NCBI RefSeq assembly: GCF_023100945.1
Contig: NZ_CP064689.1
Location: 3,454,001-3,518,000, forward strand
Length of the DNA stretch: 64,000 bases
Source of the DNA: Bradyrhizobium sp. 200
Lineage (GTDB): Bacteria > Pseudomonadota > Alphaproteobacteria > Rhizobiales > Xanthobacteraceae
Direction: 5' to 3'
The notes below the pieces were generated by a model that made no database searches, was not told the DNA's origin, and was given only the letters and a program-made list of their open reading frames with translations. Positions 53,829 to 63,622 of the stretch are shown here, piece after piece (position 1 is the first letter of the stretch; each line of letters begins with the position of its first letter). The translations under genes were made by a program, and so were the position numbers.

Positions 53829-54515
53829 TTATGATCTTGACGCAACCTTGCTGAGGCTTTCCACCGCCTCCGGCAGCTCGCGCATATGGCCGATCAGCCG
53901 GTCGGGCTTCAGTTCGGCGATCGGTACGTCGGTGTAGCCGAACTCGACGCCGACAACGGGAATGCCGGCCCGCCTTGCCACGCCGACGTCGGGGCCGGCG
54001 TCCCCGACCATGATGGTCGCAGCCATATCGCCACCCGCCCGCGCCACTGTTTGCTGCAGGATGATGGGATCGGGCTTGGAGACGCCGAACGTGTCCGCGC
54101 CGCAGATGGCGGAAAACCGTCCGCTCAGGCCCAACTGGTCGAGCAGCCGCTTCGACAGCCATTCCAGCTTGTTGGTGCACACCGCGAAGCGGCAGCCCTG
54201 CGCCGCAAGCTGATCGAGCGCGGCTTCCAGCCCCTCGAACGGCCGCGATTCCACGGCGATGTGGGCCGCGTAATAGTCGATGAAATCCTTCAAGAGGCGA
54301 TCGACGTCCGCAACGCTCATCGCGCGGCCTTCCAGTTCGAGCCCGCGCTCGATCAGCTTGCGGGCGCCGGCGCCGATCATGTTGCGCGCTGATTTCAGGG
54401 CGACGGGCGGCAGGCCTTCACGGCCCAGCACGAAATTGAGCGCGGAAATCAGGTCCGGTGCGGTGTCGACGAGGGTGCCGTCGAGGTCGAAGACAACAGT
54501 GCGGGGAAGGGTCAT
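53829..54515 (-). CDS. gph: phosphoglycolate phosphatase
   Basis: A 228-residue HAD phosphatase: motif I VFDLDGTLVDT with the nucleophile Asp9, motif II VCTNK, motif III SKPDP and motif IV MVGDAGPDV. This matches Gph, which removes 2-phosphoglycolate from DNA repair or photorespiration-like reactions. It is divergent from the SDR gene; rpiA follows on the other strand, a common neighbour in this group. Confidence 0.87.
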   Translation of the reverse strand: MTLPRTVVFDLDGTLVDTAPDLISALNFVLGREGLPPVALKSARNMIGAGARKLIERGLELEGRAMSVADVDRLLKDFIDYYAAHIAVESRPFEGLEAALDQLAAQGCRFAVCTNKLEWLSKRLLDQLGLSGRFSAICGADTFGVSKPDPIILQQTVARAGGDMAATIMVGDAGPDVGVARRAGIPVVGVEFGYTDVPIAELKPDRLIGHMRELPEAVESLSKVASRS

Positions 54516-54582
54516 GGGAATTCGCTAGCGGCAGGCAAAGCATCATGCAAGTAGGGAAGTTCAAATTCCGGGAGGAACCGCC

Positions 54583-55419
54583 ATGCGAGAATTCGCCGGC
54601 AAGACAGCCTTTGTGACCGGCGGAGCCGCAGGTATCGGACTTGCGCTCGGCCGGGCGTTTGCTCAATCCGGCATGAAAGTGATGCTGGCCGATATCGAGA
54701 CGGATGCACTGCAGGCCGCCGTTAAAAGCCTGCAGGAAATCTCCCCCGACATAAGCGGCACCATCTGCGATGTGGCCGATGCGGAAAGCGTCGAGCGTGC
54801 GGCGCAGGCTTCGTTCGAAGCCTTCGGGCGGGTTCATGTGGTCTGCAACAATGCCGGTGTCGCCGCCGGCGGCGGCATCGACCACATCTCGCTGGAGAGT
54901 TGGCGATGGGTCATCGACGTCAACCTGATGGGCGTGCTCCACGGCGTCAAAAGTTTTCTGCCCCATATCCGCGCCCATGGGGAGGGCGGTTATATCGTCA
55001 ACACCGCATCGATGGCGGGGATGAAGGACGGAATGGGATTCGGCTCGTACGCGGCGAGCAAGTTTGCCGTGGTCACTATGTCGGAGGGTCTTGCCCTGCA
55101 GCTCAAGCCGCTCGGCATCGGCGTGAGCGTATTGTGTCCGAGCTTCGTCCGTACCGGGATCGGCGAGAGCGGACGCAACCGGCCGGAGCGCTATGGGCCG
55201 ACGCAACCCCTCGATCCCGCCAGTCCGGCGGCGGCCGTCGTGGCCGAGATCGCAAGGCAGATCGAGGCGGGGCTGGATCCTGCTTCCGTCGCGGCGCGGG
55301 TGCTGACCGCGATCCGGGAGGAAGAACTCTATGTTTTCACGCATCCCGGCATGCGGGCTGAGGTGGAGCCGCGCTTTTCCGCCATTTTGGCTGCGATGGA
55401 TCGGGTAGAGGCTCCATAA
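54583..55419 (+). CDS. short-chain dehydrogenase/reductase
   Basis: A 278-residue classical SDR: cofactor site TGGAAGIG (about 12-19), NNAG (about 89), catalytic Ser in NTASMAG and YAASK (about 155). The Asp at the end of beta-2 (LADIE) favours NAD(H). The C-terminal region (EEELYVFTHPGMRAEVEPRF) is typical of a subgroup of unknown substrate. GGGAGGA precedes ATG 54583. Confidence 0.87.
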   Translation: MREFAGKTAFVTGGAAGIGLALGRAFAQSGMKVMLADIETDALQAAVKSLQEISPDISGTICDVADAESVERAAQASFEAFGRVHVVCNNAGVAAGGGIDHISLESWRWVIDVNLMGVLHGVKSFLPHIRAHGEGGYIVNTASMAGMKDGMGFGSYAASKFAVVTMSEGLALQLKPLGIGVSVLCPSFVRTGIGESGRNRPERYGPTQPLDPASPAAAVVAEIARQIEAGLDPASVAARVLTAIREEELYVFTHPGMRAEVEPRFSAILAAMDRVEAP

Positions 55420-55514
55420 TCCCTCTCGCATAGCGCCTTAATCGCGCTATTCCTGCGGCCCAAACGACGCTAGATATGCGCCCGCGGATCGGCGGATTCA
55501 GAGGCATTCGGCAC

Positions 55515-56222
55515 GTGGATATCGACCAATTAAAGCGGCAGGCGGCAGCGCAGGCGCTGGAGCATGTGCAGGATGGCATGAAGCTTGGACTCGGCACCGG
55601 CTCGACTGCCAAGCATTTTGTCGACCTGCTCGGTCAGAGGGTTGCCGGCGGGTTACGCGTGGTGGGCGTGCCGACGTCGGAAGCGACCCGCGCCCAGGCC
55701 GAAGCGTGCAAAATTCCGTTGACCACGCTGGACGAGGTCGACCGGCTCGATCTCACCGTCGATGGCGCCGACGAGCTCGATCCCGCGCTGAACCTGATCA
55801 AGGGCGGCGGCGGCGCGCTGTTGCGGGAGAAGATCGTGGCGGCGGCCTCGGATCGCATGATCGTGATTGCTGACGATACCAAATGGGTCGATGTTCTCGG
55901 CCGTTTCCCCCTACCTGTGGAAGTGATCCCGTTCGGGCTGGCCGCAACCCAGCGGGCCATGGCCACGGCATTTGCCCAAAGCGGCGTTTCCGGGCAAATG
56001 GGGCTCCGCAAGGGCAAGGACGGCCACGTTTTTGTCACCGATGGCGGCCACTGGATTGTCGATGCCCATCTGGAACGCATCACGGATGCGCCGCGTCTGG
56101 CGGGCCTGTTGAGCCTGATCCCGGGTGTCGTCGAACACGGGTTGTTCATTGGCCTGGCGAGCATCGCCGTCCTGGCAGGTGCGCAGGGAATTCGCGTAGT
56201 TGAGCGGCGGCAGCGCCGGTAA
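55515..56222 (+). CDS. rpiA: ribose-5-phosphate isomerase A
   Basis: A 235-residue enzyme of normal length for RpiA, converting ribose 5-phosphate and ribulose 5-phosphate. Signatures: [45 protein letters not shown] with the catalytic Glu/Lys, and [11 protein letters not shown] 55515 gives the family N-terminus ([15 protein letters not shown]); the frame is open from 55476. It is followed 15 bases later by a DUF2059 gene. Confidence 0.93.
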   Translation: MDIDQLKRQAAAQALEHVQDGMKLGLGTGSTAKHFVDLLGQRVAGGLRVVGVPTSEATRAQAEACKIPLTTLDEVDRLDLTVDGADELDPALNLIKGGGGALLREKIVAAASDRMIVIADDTKWVDVLGRFPLPVEVIPFGLAATQRAMATAFAQSGVSGQMGLRKGKDGHVFVTDGGHWIVDAHLERITDAPRLAGLLSLIPGVVEHGLFIGLASIAVLAGAQGIRVVERRQRR

Positions 56223-56237
56223 TCGAGGAGAATTGGA

Positions 56238-56777
56238 ATGAAGAGCCTTTCACGGATTTTGTCGGCGGCCGGCCTTGCAGTGGGACTGGCCCTGACCGCC
56301 GTTCCCGCCAACGCGCAGCAGAAGCAGGCCCCCGCCGCGGCGCCCGCGCTCAAGCCAGCGTCACCGGCTGCGATCGCCGCTGCCAAGGAAATCCTGACGA
56401 TGAAGAACGCGAGCGCGATGTACGCCTCCGCCGTTCCGAATCTGGTCGAGCAGACCAAGAACGTGCTGATGCAGAGCAATCTGAACTATCAGAAAGACCT
56501 CAACGAGGTCGCTGTGATCGTTGCCAAGAATCTCGCCGGCCGCGAGAAGGAAATCGGCGAGGGCATGGCGCAGGTCTATGCCAACGAGTTCACCGAGCAG
56601 GAGCTGAAGGATCTCGTCAATTTCTACAAGTCGCCGCTCGGCCAGAAGCTGCTTGCGAGCGAGCCGCGCGCTATCCAGTTCAGCATGGCCTACATGAACC
56701 AGTGGGCGCAGAACTTTGCCGAAGTCATCAACGGCCAGTTCCGCGCCGAGATGAAGAAGCGCGGCAAAGAAATTTAA
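56238..56777 (+). CDS. exported DUF2059 protein
   Basis: A 179-residue secreted protein with a signal peptide ending ANAQQ (about 26). The DUF2059 pattern is visible: YANEFTEQELKDLVNFYKSPLGQKLL. A Pro/Ala linker follows the signal. AGGAGA precedes ATG 56238 and it likely shares an operon with rpiA. Function unknown. Confidence 0.86.
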   Translation: MKSLSRILSAAGLAVGLALTAVPANAQQKQAPAAAPALKPASPAAIAAAKEILTMKNASAMYASAVPNLVEQTKNVLMQSNLNYQKDLNEVAVIVAKNLAGREKEIGEGMAQVYANEFTEQELKDLVNFYKSPLGQKLLASEPRAIQFSMAYMNQWAQNFAEVINGQFRAEMKKRGKEI

Positions 56778-56779
56778 TA

Positions 56780-56824
56780 GCGTTTTCAAGCGAAGTGGAC
56801 TTCCGGTTCGCGTGAAGAAAACGC
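56780..56824. repeat. palindromic intergenic repeat before gor
   Basis: GCGTTTTC (56780-56787) pairs with GAAAACGC (56817-56824), with an inner pairing of TTCAAGCGAA to TTCGCGTGAA. This is one of the short dispersed repeats typical of Bradyrhizobium intergenic DNA. Confidence 0.65.
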
Positions 56825-56869
56825 GTCAAACAAAAAGACATACAAGAGGCGGCTTCGGGCGGGGTTGAT

Positions 56870-58255
56870 ATGGCTGAGTTCGACGTCGATCTGTTCGTCA
56901 TCGGCGGTGGTTCGGGCGGCGTGCGCGCCGCCCGCATCGCCGCCGGCCATGGCGCCAGGGTCATGGTCGCCGAAGAATACCGGATGGGCGGCACCTGCGT
57001 GATCCGCGGCTGCGTGCCGAAAAAGCTGTTCGTGCTCGGCTCGCACGTCCGCCACGAGATCGCGGACGCCGCCGGTTTCGGCTGGACCATCCCGGAAGTC
57101 TCCTTCGACTGGCCGACGCTGGTCGCCAACAAGGACAAGGAGATCGCGCGGCTCGAAGCCGCCTACGCCGCCAATGTCGAGAAGAGCGGCGCGCGCATCG
57201 CAAAGACCCGTGCGGTGCTGGAAGACGCCCACACGCTGCGCCTGATGACCGGCGAAAAGGTCACCGCAAAATATATCCTGATCGCGACCGGCGGTGCGCC
57301 CAACCACGGGCGGGAGATTCCCGGCATCGAGCACGTGATTTCCTCCAACGAGGCGTTTCATCTCACCGAATTGCCGAAGCGCATCGTGATCCAAGGGGGC
57401 GGCTATATCGCGCTGGAATTCGCCGGCATCTTCGCCGGCTTCGGCTCCGACGTGACCGTGATCTATCGCGGCGACAACATCCTGCGCGGGTTCGACGAGG
57501 ACGTCCGCAAGCACGTGCGCGCCGAGATGGAGAAGCAGGGCATCACCATCATCACCGGCTGCACCATCGATAAAGTGGACAGGCACGGCAATGAATTCAC
57601 CACCCATTTGTCGAGCGGCTCAAGCATTGCTTCCGAAAAGGTGATGTTCGCGATCGGGCGGCACCCGAACGTCGCCAATCTCGGGCTCGAGAAGGCCGGC
57701 GTCGCCATCAATCCGGCGAATGGCGGCATCGCCGTCGATGAGTGGTCCAAAACCTCGGCCGACAACATCTATGCGATCGGCGACGTCACCCATCGCCTCA
57801 ATTTGACGCCGGTGGCGATCCGCGAGGGCCATGCCTTTGCCGACACCGTGTTCGGCAAGCGTCCGGTCCAGGTCGATCACGCCACCATTCCGACGGCAGT
57901 GTTCTCGCAGCCCGAGGTCGGCACCGTCGGTCTGACCGAAGCGCAGGCGCGCGCGCAGGTGAGCCATGTCGACATCTACAAGGCCGATTTCCGCCCGATC
58001 AAGGCGACGATGTCCGGCCGCGACACCCGCGTGCTGATGAAGCTCGTGGTCGACGGCACCACCGATCGCGTGCTCGGCTGTCACATCGTCGGCGACACGG
58101 CCGCCGAAATCGTTCAGGCGGTCGCGATCGCCGTGAAGATGAAGGCGACCAAGGCCGATTTCGACGCGACCATCGCGCTGCATCCGACGGCGGCAGAAGA
58201 GCTGGTGACGATGCGCACGCCGACGGCGCGGTATGTGAGGCAGGCGGCGGAGTAG
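56870..58255 (+). CDS. gor: glutathione-disulfide reductase
   Basis: A 461-residue FAD disulfide reductase. The FAD site is VIGGGSGGVRAARIAA and the redox Cys pair is in GGTCVIRGCVPKK (about 43-55). The NADPH domain has GGGYIALEFAGIFAGFGSDVTVIYRG, and the interface HPTAAEE carries the catalytic His-Glu. Length and order match Gor, which keeps glutathione reduced. Confidence 0.93.
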   Translation: MAEFDVDLFVIGGGSGGVRAARIAAGHGARVMVAEEYRMGGTCVIRGCVPKKLFVLGSHVRHEIADAAGFGWTIPEVSFDWPTLVANKDKEIARLEAAYAANVEKSGARIAKTRAVLEDAHTLRLMTGEKVTAKYILIATGGAPNHGREIPGIEHVISSNEAFHLTELPKRIVIQGGGYIALEFAGIFAGFGSDVTVIYRGDNILRGFDEDVRKHVRAEMEKQGITIITGCTIDKVDRHGNEFTTHLSSGSSIASEKVMFAIGRHPNVANLGLEKAGVAINPANGGIAVDEWSKTSADNIYAIGDVTHRLNLTPVAIREGHAFADTVFGKRPVQVDHATIPTAVFSQPEVGTVGLTEAQARAQVSHVDIYKADFRPIKATMSGRDTRVLMKLVVDGTTDRVLGCHIVGDTAAEIVQAVAIAVKMKATKADFDATIALHPTAAEELVTMRTPTARYVRQAAE

Positions 58256-58265
58256 GCGGGGTCGT

Positions 58266-58346
58266 TAGGATGGGTGGAGCGCAGCGATACCCATCACCTT
58301 CCTTGATGCACCATTGATGGGTATCGCTTTCGCTCCCCCCATCCTA
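58266..58346. repeat. long inverted repeat between gor and hydroxybutyryl-CoA dehydrogenase
   Basis: TAGGATGGGTGGAGCGCAGCGATACCCATCA (from 58266 in two halves TAGGATGGGTGGAGC and GATACCCATCA) is mirrored by TGATGGGTATCGC...GCTCCCCCCATCCTA ending at 58346, with a short loop. A shorter relative, GATGGGT...ACCCATC, occurs at 59297-59324 after the next gene. Both belong to a dispersed repeat family of this genus. Confidence 0.72.
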
Positions 58347-58424
58347 CGCTGCACACTACCGATGGCCGTGGCACTCTGATAACGGTGCAGGCAAGCATTC
58401 AATATCAATAACGGAGTTATTCCC

Positions 58425-59276
58425 ATGATCGAAACAATCGGCATCGTCGGCGCGGGCACCATGGGCAACGGCATTGCGCAGGTGTGCGCCGCCGCCGGTT
58501 TTCCCGTGGTCATGACCGACATCTCGGATGCTGCGCTGACGCGCGGCATGTCGGTCGTGTCGAACAGCCTGGAGCGGCTGGTCAACAAGCAGAAGATGAC
58601 CGATGCGGACCGGCAGGCCGCGCTGGCGCGGATCACGACGAGCACGGACACTGCAAAATTTTCCACCTGCGATCTCGTGATCGAGGCGGCGACCGAAAAT
58701 GAGGATTTGAAGGTCAAGATCCTGAAGGATCTCTGCACGAAGCTGCAGCCGCGGGCGCTGCTCGCCACCAACACCTCCTCGATCTCGATCACGAAGCTCG
58801 CTGCCGCGACCGACCGGCCGGACCGCTTCATCGGCCTGCATTTCTTCAATCCGGTACCGTTAATGGCGCTATTGGAGTTGATCCGCGGCCTGCAAACGTC
58901 GGACGACACCCACGCCAAGGCCGAGGCGTTTGCGAAGCGGATCGGCAAGGTATCCATAACTGCAAAGAACAGCCCGGGCTTTGCGGTCAACCGCATCCTG
59001 TGCCCGATGATCAACGAGGCGATCTTTGCGCTTCAAGAAGGCATCGCCACCGCCGAAGATCTCGACGCCGGCATGAAGCTCGGCTGCAACCACCCGATCG
59101 GCCCGCTGGCGCTCGCCGACATGATCGGTTTGGACACCATGCTGTCGGTGATGGAAGTCTTCTACCAGGGCTTCAACGATCCGAAATATCGTCCCGCGCC
59201 GCTGCTGAAGGAAATGGTCGCCGCCGGCCATCTCGGCCGCAAGACCGGGCAGGGATTTTATAGCTACGGGAAGTGA
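58425..59276 (+). CDS. 3-hydroxybutyryl-CoA dehydrogenase
   Basis: A 283-residue enzyme reducing acetoacetyl-CoA or oxidising 3-hydroxybutyryl-CoA with NAD(P). The Rossmann site is VGAGTMGNGIAQVCAAAG, the catalytic His is in GLHFFNPVP (about 138-146), and NRILCPMINEA with HPIGPLALADMIGLD marks the C-terminal domain. CGGAG precedes ATG 58425. It lies between two members of the same palindromic repeat family. Confidence 0.92.
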   Translation: MIETIGIVGAGTMGNGIAQVCAAAGFPVVMTDISDAALTRGMSVVSNSLERLVNKQKMTDADRQAALARITTSTDTAKFSTCDLVIEAATENEDLKVKILKDLCTKLQPRALLATNTSSISITKLAAATDRPDRFIGLHFFNPVPLMALLELIRGLQTSDDTHAKAEAFAKRIGKVSITAKNSPGFAVNRILCPMINEAIFALQEGIATAEDLDAGMKLGCNHPIGPLALADMIGLDTMLSVMEVFYQGFNDPKYRPAPLLKEMVAAGHLGRKTGQGFYSYGK

Positions 59277-59357
59277 GGGTAGCGGGAGGTGTGTGGGATG
59301 GGTAGAGCACAGCGAAAACCCATCATTTCTTGCTCAGCGCAGCAGACGGACCCTTGG

Positions 59358-59585
59358 CTACGCCGCCAGCACGGCCCGTCTCACCGCTTGGGGGAGCGCG
59401 ATCGGGCGGAATAGGGCCTTCGGATAGAGATAATCCTCGCCCGACTCATCGACGACCCGCAGCATGCCGTTCTTCTCGGCGGAGGCGTCACGTAGCGCGA
59501 CGTAGATTTTGCGCTTCTCCAGCGATGCCGGATAGCCCTCATTGTCCACGCAGACGATCAGTTGTTTTGCTTGTGTCTTTGCCAT
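59358..59585 (-). CDS. small conserved-looking hypothetical protein
   Basis: A 75-residue protein (AKQLIVCVDNEGYPASLEKRKIYVALRD...RVVDESGEDYLYPKALFRPI) whose pattern of alternating strands looks like a real folded domain. ATG 59585 directly follows a decayed region on the same strand. I do not recognise a named family. Confidence 0.62.
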   Translation of the reverse strand: MAKTQAKQLIVCVDNEGYPASLEKRKIYVALRDASAEKNGMLRVVDESGEDYLYPKALFRPIALPQAVRRAVLAA

Positions 59586-59589
59586 GAGT

Positions 59590-59987
59590 TCAAATCAAGC
59601 GCTTGATCTTGAATTCCTTGCGTCCGATGCCGGACGCCTCGTACCGGTGTAATTCAGCGAGATGGATCGAGCCATCGGATAATCGTACACTGGCAAAGCC
59701 TTTACGCTTACGCCAGCAGTCGCGCGATCTCCCGAATACCAGATCCGCTGGCGAAAGTTTCGATGTCGGAGATTTCACCGAGAATCTCGAAACGCATGAT
59801 CCAATCGTGCCGGGCCCGCCCGGCAGGGTCAAAGAGAGGATTGGCGCCGACAAGAGCCCCTGCCGGATTCTCGATCTGGGCCGCGCGCCCCGGCCGGATC
59901 GGCGAAGCGGCTGCGATAGCGCTTTTCGAATTCCTCGCGCGGCAATTTGACGGGCGGCATTCCCTTGTGAACGTCCAGCGCCGCCAT
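59590..59987 (-). pseudogene. decayed gene region: reductase fragment plus frameshifted hypothetical
   Basis: Three partial minus-strand frames join. From ATG 59987 comes KGMPPVKLPREEFEKRYRSRFADPA, resembling a C-terminal piece of NAD(P)H-dependent FMN reductases. A second frame then gives IENPAGALVGANPLFDPAGRARHDWIMRFEILGEISDIETFASGSGIREIARL, ending at TAA 59708-59710. The next frame continues the same protein, KRKGFASVRLSDGSIHLAELHRYEASGIGRKEFKIKRL, to 59590. The second and third look like one gene broken by a frameshift at about 59700. Confidence 0.5.
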
Positions 59988-60068
59988 GATCGATCCTCGC
60001 GCGATTTGACTGCGGCGGGGGTCAACGCCGGAGCCGGAGCGGCAGTTCCGAGGGCCTGGCCGCAGCAC

Positions 60069-60659
60069 TTAGTCCGGACGCCAGATGTCGAACAGCTCTT
60101 CGGCGCTGACCAGATCGATCTGCCCGTTGAACCGCGTCCGGTACATGGTCATCAGCGCATCGTGGCCGGTGTCGGAAGAGCTGCACAGCGCGTCCTGCAC
60201 GATGACGACGCGGAAACCGAGATCGACCGCGCCGAGCACGGTGGAGAGCACGCAGACATCGGTCTCCGCGCCCGACACCACCACCGTTCCGACATGCCGC
60301 TCCACCAGCAGATGACCGAGCCGTGAGCCGAAGAACGCTGAATAGGCGGGCTTGTCGACGACAAGCGCCGGCGGCGAATAGCGCGCAAGCTCGGGCACGA
60401 TATCGAGCGCGCCGGGTGCGAGATGGCCGCGCGTCGCGCGCTGCCATTTCGTGAAATAGGCCTGCCATTGACCGCGCCGGTCTTCGGGTTTTTCCGGTGT
60501 GACAAAGCGCGTGAACACCGTCCGCTCCTTGTAGCGCGAGCAGATATCCGAGATGACCGGCAACACCCGTTCCATCCACGGTGTTTCCCACACGCCGCCT
60601 CTGGCGAAGATGTTCTGCATATCGATGCACAGAAGCGCTGCGTCAGTTATGCCGGCCAT
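60069..60659 (-). CDS. isochorismatase-family cysteine hydrolase
   Basis: A 196-residue hydrolase with the Asp-Lys-Cys triad: Asp in LLCIDMQNIF (about 13), Lys in VVDKPAYSAFF (about 104) and Cys in VVSGAETDVCVLSTV (about 138). ATG 60659 fits the family start; the frame is open to 60926. Family members act on nicotinamide, carbamoyl compounds or isochorismate; the substrate here is not determined. Confidence 0.85.
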   Translation of the reverse strand: MAGITDAALLCIDMQNIFARGGVWETPWMERVLPVISDICSRYKERTVFTRFVTPEKPEDRRGQWQAYFTKWQRATRGHLAPGALDIVPELARYSPPALVVDKPAYSAFFGSRLGHLLVERHVGTVVVSGAETDVCVLSTVLGAVDLGFRVVIVQDALCSSSDTGHDALMTMYRTRFNGQIDLVSAEELFDIWRPD

Positions 60660-60791
60660 GTGTCGGTTCCTGGACTCATCGGAGGGGCTAATTCGGTGAG
60701 CCGGGACTGGTTTCAAGGCCGGGGACGGAACGCTCGCGGCCATTGCCGCGTTGCCTGATGACCGCCCTTCGGCGCAAGCTTGGAGCTTCTC

Positions 60792-61097
60792 GTGCCGATG
60801 AACACCCATGCCGACGATCTGACCGCAGCCGTGCGCCACGTGCTGGAGACGACCCGTGCCACAGCCGCATGCCCGTTCCATTGCGATGTCATTATCCGCG
60901 TCGGCGATGACGCCGCCGAAAGTCATGCGTTCGAGCGGGCCAGGAAAATGATCAGAAGCGATGGGACGGCGTGGGCATCGGAGGCGCTCAGGGAAGAATT
61001 CAGGCGCCAGCTCGGCGAGGCCGCAGATGGTCGATGTCCCCGCTGCGAGAGGACGACGGGAAATTCCGTGCGATTTCCGCCAATGCGTCCAGTCTGA
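60792..61097 (+). CDS. small hypothetical protein with CPFHCD and CxxC motifs
   Basis: About 101 residues. TACPFHCDVIIRVGDDAAESHAFERARKMI and DGRCPRCERT suggest a small possibly metal-binding protein. GGAG at 60782-60785 supports GTG 60792, with ATG 60798 as an alternative. It is divergent from the isochorismatase-family gene. No named family recognised. Confidence 0.55.
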   Translation: MPMNTHADDLTAAVRHVLETTRATAACPFHCDVIIRVGDDAAESHAFERARKMIRSDGTAWASEALREEFRRQLGEAADGRCPRCERTTGNSVRFPPMRPV

Positions 61098-61155
61098 TTG
61101 CCGGACGGCGACGTTCGAAGTTACGCTGTCTGTTCGAAAATTGAATCGGAAGAAC

Positions 61156-62061
61156 CTACTCCCCCGTCTCGATCCATTCCGCCGCGCCGCGCCACAGCGT
61201 GTCGCGATGCTCGCCCCTGAAGAATCCCATATGCCCGATCCTGCTCGCGCCGGTATCGGCCGGCGTCACCGTGATGATCTCCGGCTTGATCGAGGTAAAC
61301 CCCGAGCACAGCAATTCGACCGCGGGCCGCGTCGCCCAGGGATCGTCGGACATGCAGAGCGCGCGCAATGCGCCCTTGTATTTCGGAAAATTCTCCACGG
61401 CTTCGAGCCTGGCGTCGTCGAACAGATAACGCGGGCTCATCACCCAGCCGGCCCATTGCAGGAACGCATCCTTCGGCAGGTCCATGCCGAGGCCGGCTTT
61501 GCCCGGCATGTAGCCGAGCGCGCGGGTGAGGGGGAGGCCGACGAAATTCAGCATGGCGTAAACGCGGTAGCGCTCCGGCGCCGTCATCAGTTTCCAGTAG
61601 CCGGCCTGGGCCGCAATGAAGAGCGCGCGCGAAATCTCCGAATTGTTCGGCAACAGGCCGAGCGCCTGGCCACCGAACGAATGGCCGACATCGGCGAACG
61701 GCAGCGTCTTGTAGCGCTCGCGCATCCAGGCCACCGCCGCCGTGATATCCTGCGCGGCCCAGTCCGACATCGAGGCCTTGAAGCCGACCAGCGATTTCGG
61801 CCGGTTGTAGCCGGTCAGCGCCTGCTGCCTGCTATCGCCGGTGCCGCGGTAGTCGTAGGTCAAAACCGCGCAGCCGCGCCTGGCGAGATAGCCGGCAAAG
61901 CCCCGGTAGAGCTTGCGGGGGACGGCGGTTGCCGAATTGATCAGAACGGCGTGGCGCTTGGCGCCGCGGGGCAGAAACAGCGTCGCGGCAAGGGGATATC
62001 CGTCCGTCGCGGGCACCGTGATATCGTCGCTAAAAACGTCGTCCAGCCCCGGCTCGGCCAC
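61156..62061 (-). CDS. alpha/beta hydrolase
   Basis: A 301-residue serine hydrolase with oxyanion text INSATAVPR, TYDYRGTGDS, the nucleophile elbow GHSFGGQ (Ser about 131) and a closing His in GHMGFFRGEH. This is the 'predicted alpha/beta hydrolase' branch often found in Bradyrhizobium. The start is taken at 62061. Substrate unknown. It is divergent from the DAHP synthase gene. Confidence 0.85.
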   Translation of the reverse strand: MAEPGLDDVFSDDITVPATDGYPLAATLFLPRGAKRHAVLINSATAVPRKLYRGFAGYLARRGCAVLTYDYRGTGDSRQQALTGYNRPKSLVGFKASMSDWAAQDITAAVAWMRERYKTLPFADVGHSFGGQALGLLPNNSEISRALFIAAQAGYWKLMTAPERYRVYAMLNFVGLPLTRALGYMPGKAGLGMDLPKDAFLQWAGWVMSPRYLFDDARLEAVENFPKYKGALRALCMSDDPWATRPAVELLCSGFTSIKPEIITVTPADTGASRIGHMGFFRGEHRDTLWRGAAEWIETGE

Positions 62062-62232
62062 TGCTTCTTCTCCTCAGGTTGCGAGCGGGCATCAGCAAAA
62101 GCGAATTCGGATTTTGCTGCAAGGGCTTGTCACGGCTAGTGGAAATCTAACTGGCGATCGGCCCGCGGCCTGTGTATAACCCGGCCTTCATTACTGCCCA
62201 TAAGTTGCGGTTTTTGCTCAGGAGTTAACGTC

Positions 62233-63621
62233 ATGTCCGAGCGGTGGACGCCCGATAGCTGGCGCACCAAGCCGGTGCTGCAAGTGCCTGATTATCCCGA
62301 TGTCAAGGCATTGGCCGACGTCGAGGCGCAGCTCGCCACGTTTCCGCCGCTGGTGTTTGCCGGCGAGGCCCGCAACCTGAAAAAGGCGCTGGCGCGGGTC
62401 GCCAGCGGCGAAGCCTTCCTGCTGCAGGGCGGCGATTGCGCCGAGAGCTTTGCCGAGCATGGCGCCAACAACATCCGCGACTTTTTCCGCGTGCTGCTGC
62501 AGATGGCCGTTGTGCTGACCTATGCCGGCGCGTTGCCGGTGGTGAAGGTCGGCCGCATCGCCGGACAGTTCGCAAAACCGCGCTCGTCGAACACCGAGAA
62601 GGTCAATGGCGTCGAGCTGCCGAGCTACCGCGGCGACATCATCAACGACATTGCCTTTACGCCGGAAGCGCGCATCCCCGATCCGCAGCGCCAGTTGATG
62701 GCCTACCGGCAATCGGCCGCGACGCTGAACCTGCTTCGGGCGTTTGCCACCGGCGGCTTTGCCAATCTCGGCAGCGTGCATCAGTGGATGCTCGGCTTCC
62801 TCAAGGACTCCCCGCAGTCGCGCCGGTACAAGGAACTGGCGGATCGTATCTCGGACGCGCTGAATTTCATGCGCGCCTGCGGCCTCGACCTCGAAAGTCA
62901 TCCCGAACTGCGCGCCACCGATTTCTACACCAGCCATGAGGCGCTGCTGCTGGGTTATGAGCAGGCGATGACGCGCATCGATTCCACCACCGGCGACTGG
63001 TACGCGACCTCGGGCCACATGATCTGGATCGGCGACCGCACCCGCCAGCTCGACCACGGCCATGTCGAGTATTTCCGCGGCATCAAGAACCCGATCGGCC
63101 TGAAATGCGGTCCCTCGCTGAAGCCGGACGAGCTGTTGAAGCTGATCGACATCCTCAATCCCGATAACGAGCCTGGCCGCTTGACGCTGATCAACCGCTT
63201 CGGCTCCGACAAGGTCGGCGACCATCTCGCGCCGCTGATCCGCGCCGTGCAGCGGGAAGGGCGCGTTGTGGTGTGGTCCTGCGATCCCATGCACGGCAAC
63301 ACCATCACCTCGACCTCGGGCTACAAGACCCGCCCGTTCGACCGCGTGTTGTCGGAGGTGAAGTCGTTCTTCGCCATCCATGCCGCCGAAGGCACGCATG
63401 CCGGCGGTGTGCATCTGGAAATGACCGGGCAGGACGTCACCGAGTGCATCGGCGGCGCCCGTGCCATCACCGACGAGGACCTCAACGACCGCTATCACAC
63501 GGTCTGCGATCCCCGTCTCAACGCCGAACAATCGATCGACATGGCCTTCCTGATCGCCGAACTGCTCAAGCAGGAACGCGCCGGCAAGGAAAAGCCGATG
63601 CCGGCTGCAGCGGGACTCTGA
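62233..63621 (+). CDS. class II (plant-type) 3-deoxy-7-phosphoheptulonate synthase
   Basis: A 462-residue DAHP synthase joining phosphoenolpyruvate and erythrose 4-phosphate, the first step to aromatic amino acids. The class II type is clear from [61 protein letters not shown] and [16 protein letters not shown] with the metal Glu/His residues. AGGAG precedes ATG 62233. The symbol (aroF or aroG) is not fixed by sequence. dgkA follows by two bases. Confidence 0.94.
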   Translation: MSERWTPDSWRTKPVLQVPDYPDVKALADVEAQLATFPPLVFAGEARNLKKALARVASGEAFLLQGGDCAESFAEHGANNIRDFFRVLLQMAVVLTYAGALPVVKVGRIAGQFAKPRSSNTEKVNGVELPSYRGDIINDIAFTPEARIPDPQRQLMAYRQSAATLNLLRAFATGGFANLGSVHQWMLGFLKDSPQSRRYKELADRISDALNFMRACGLDLESHPELRATDFYTSHEALLLGYEQAMTRIDSTTGDWYATSGHMIWIGDRTRQLDHGHVEYFRGIKNPIGLKCGPSLKPDELLKLIDILNPDNEPGRLTLINRFGSDKVGDHLAPLIRAVQREGRVVVWSCDPMHGNTITSTSGYKTRPFDRVLSEVKSFFAIHAAEGTHAGGVHLEMTGQDVTECIGGARAITDEDLNDRYHTVCDPRLNAEQSIDMAFLIAELLKQERAGKEKPMPAAAGL

Positions 63622-63622
63622 C

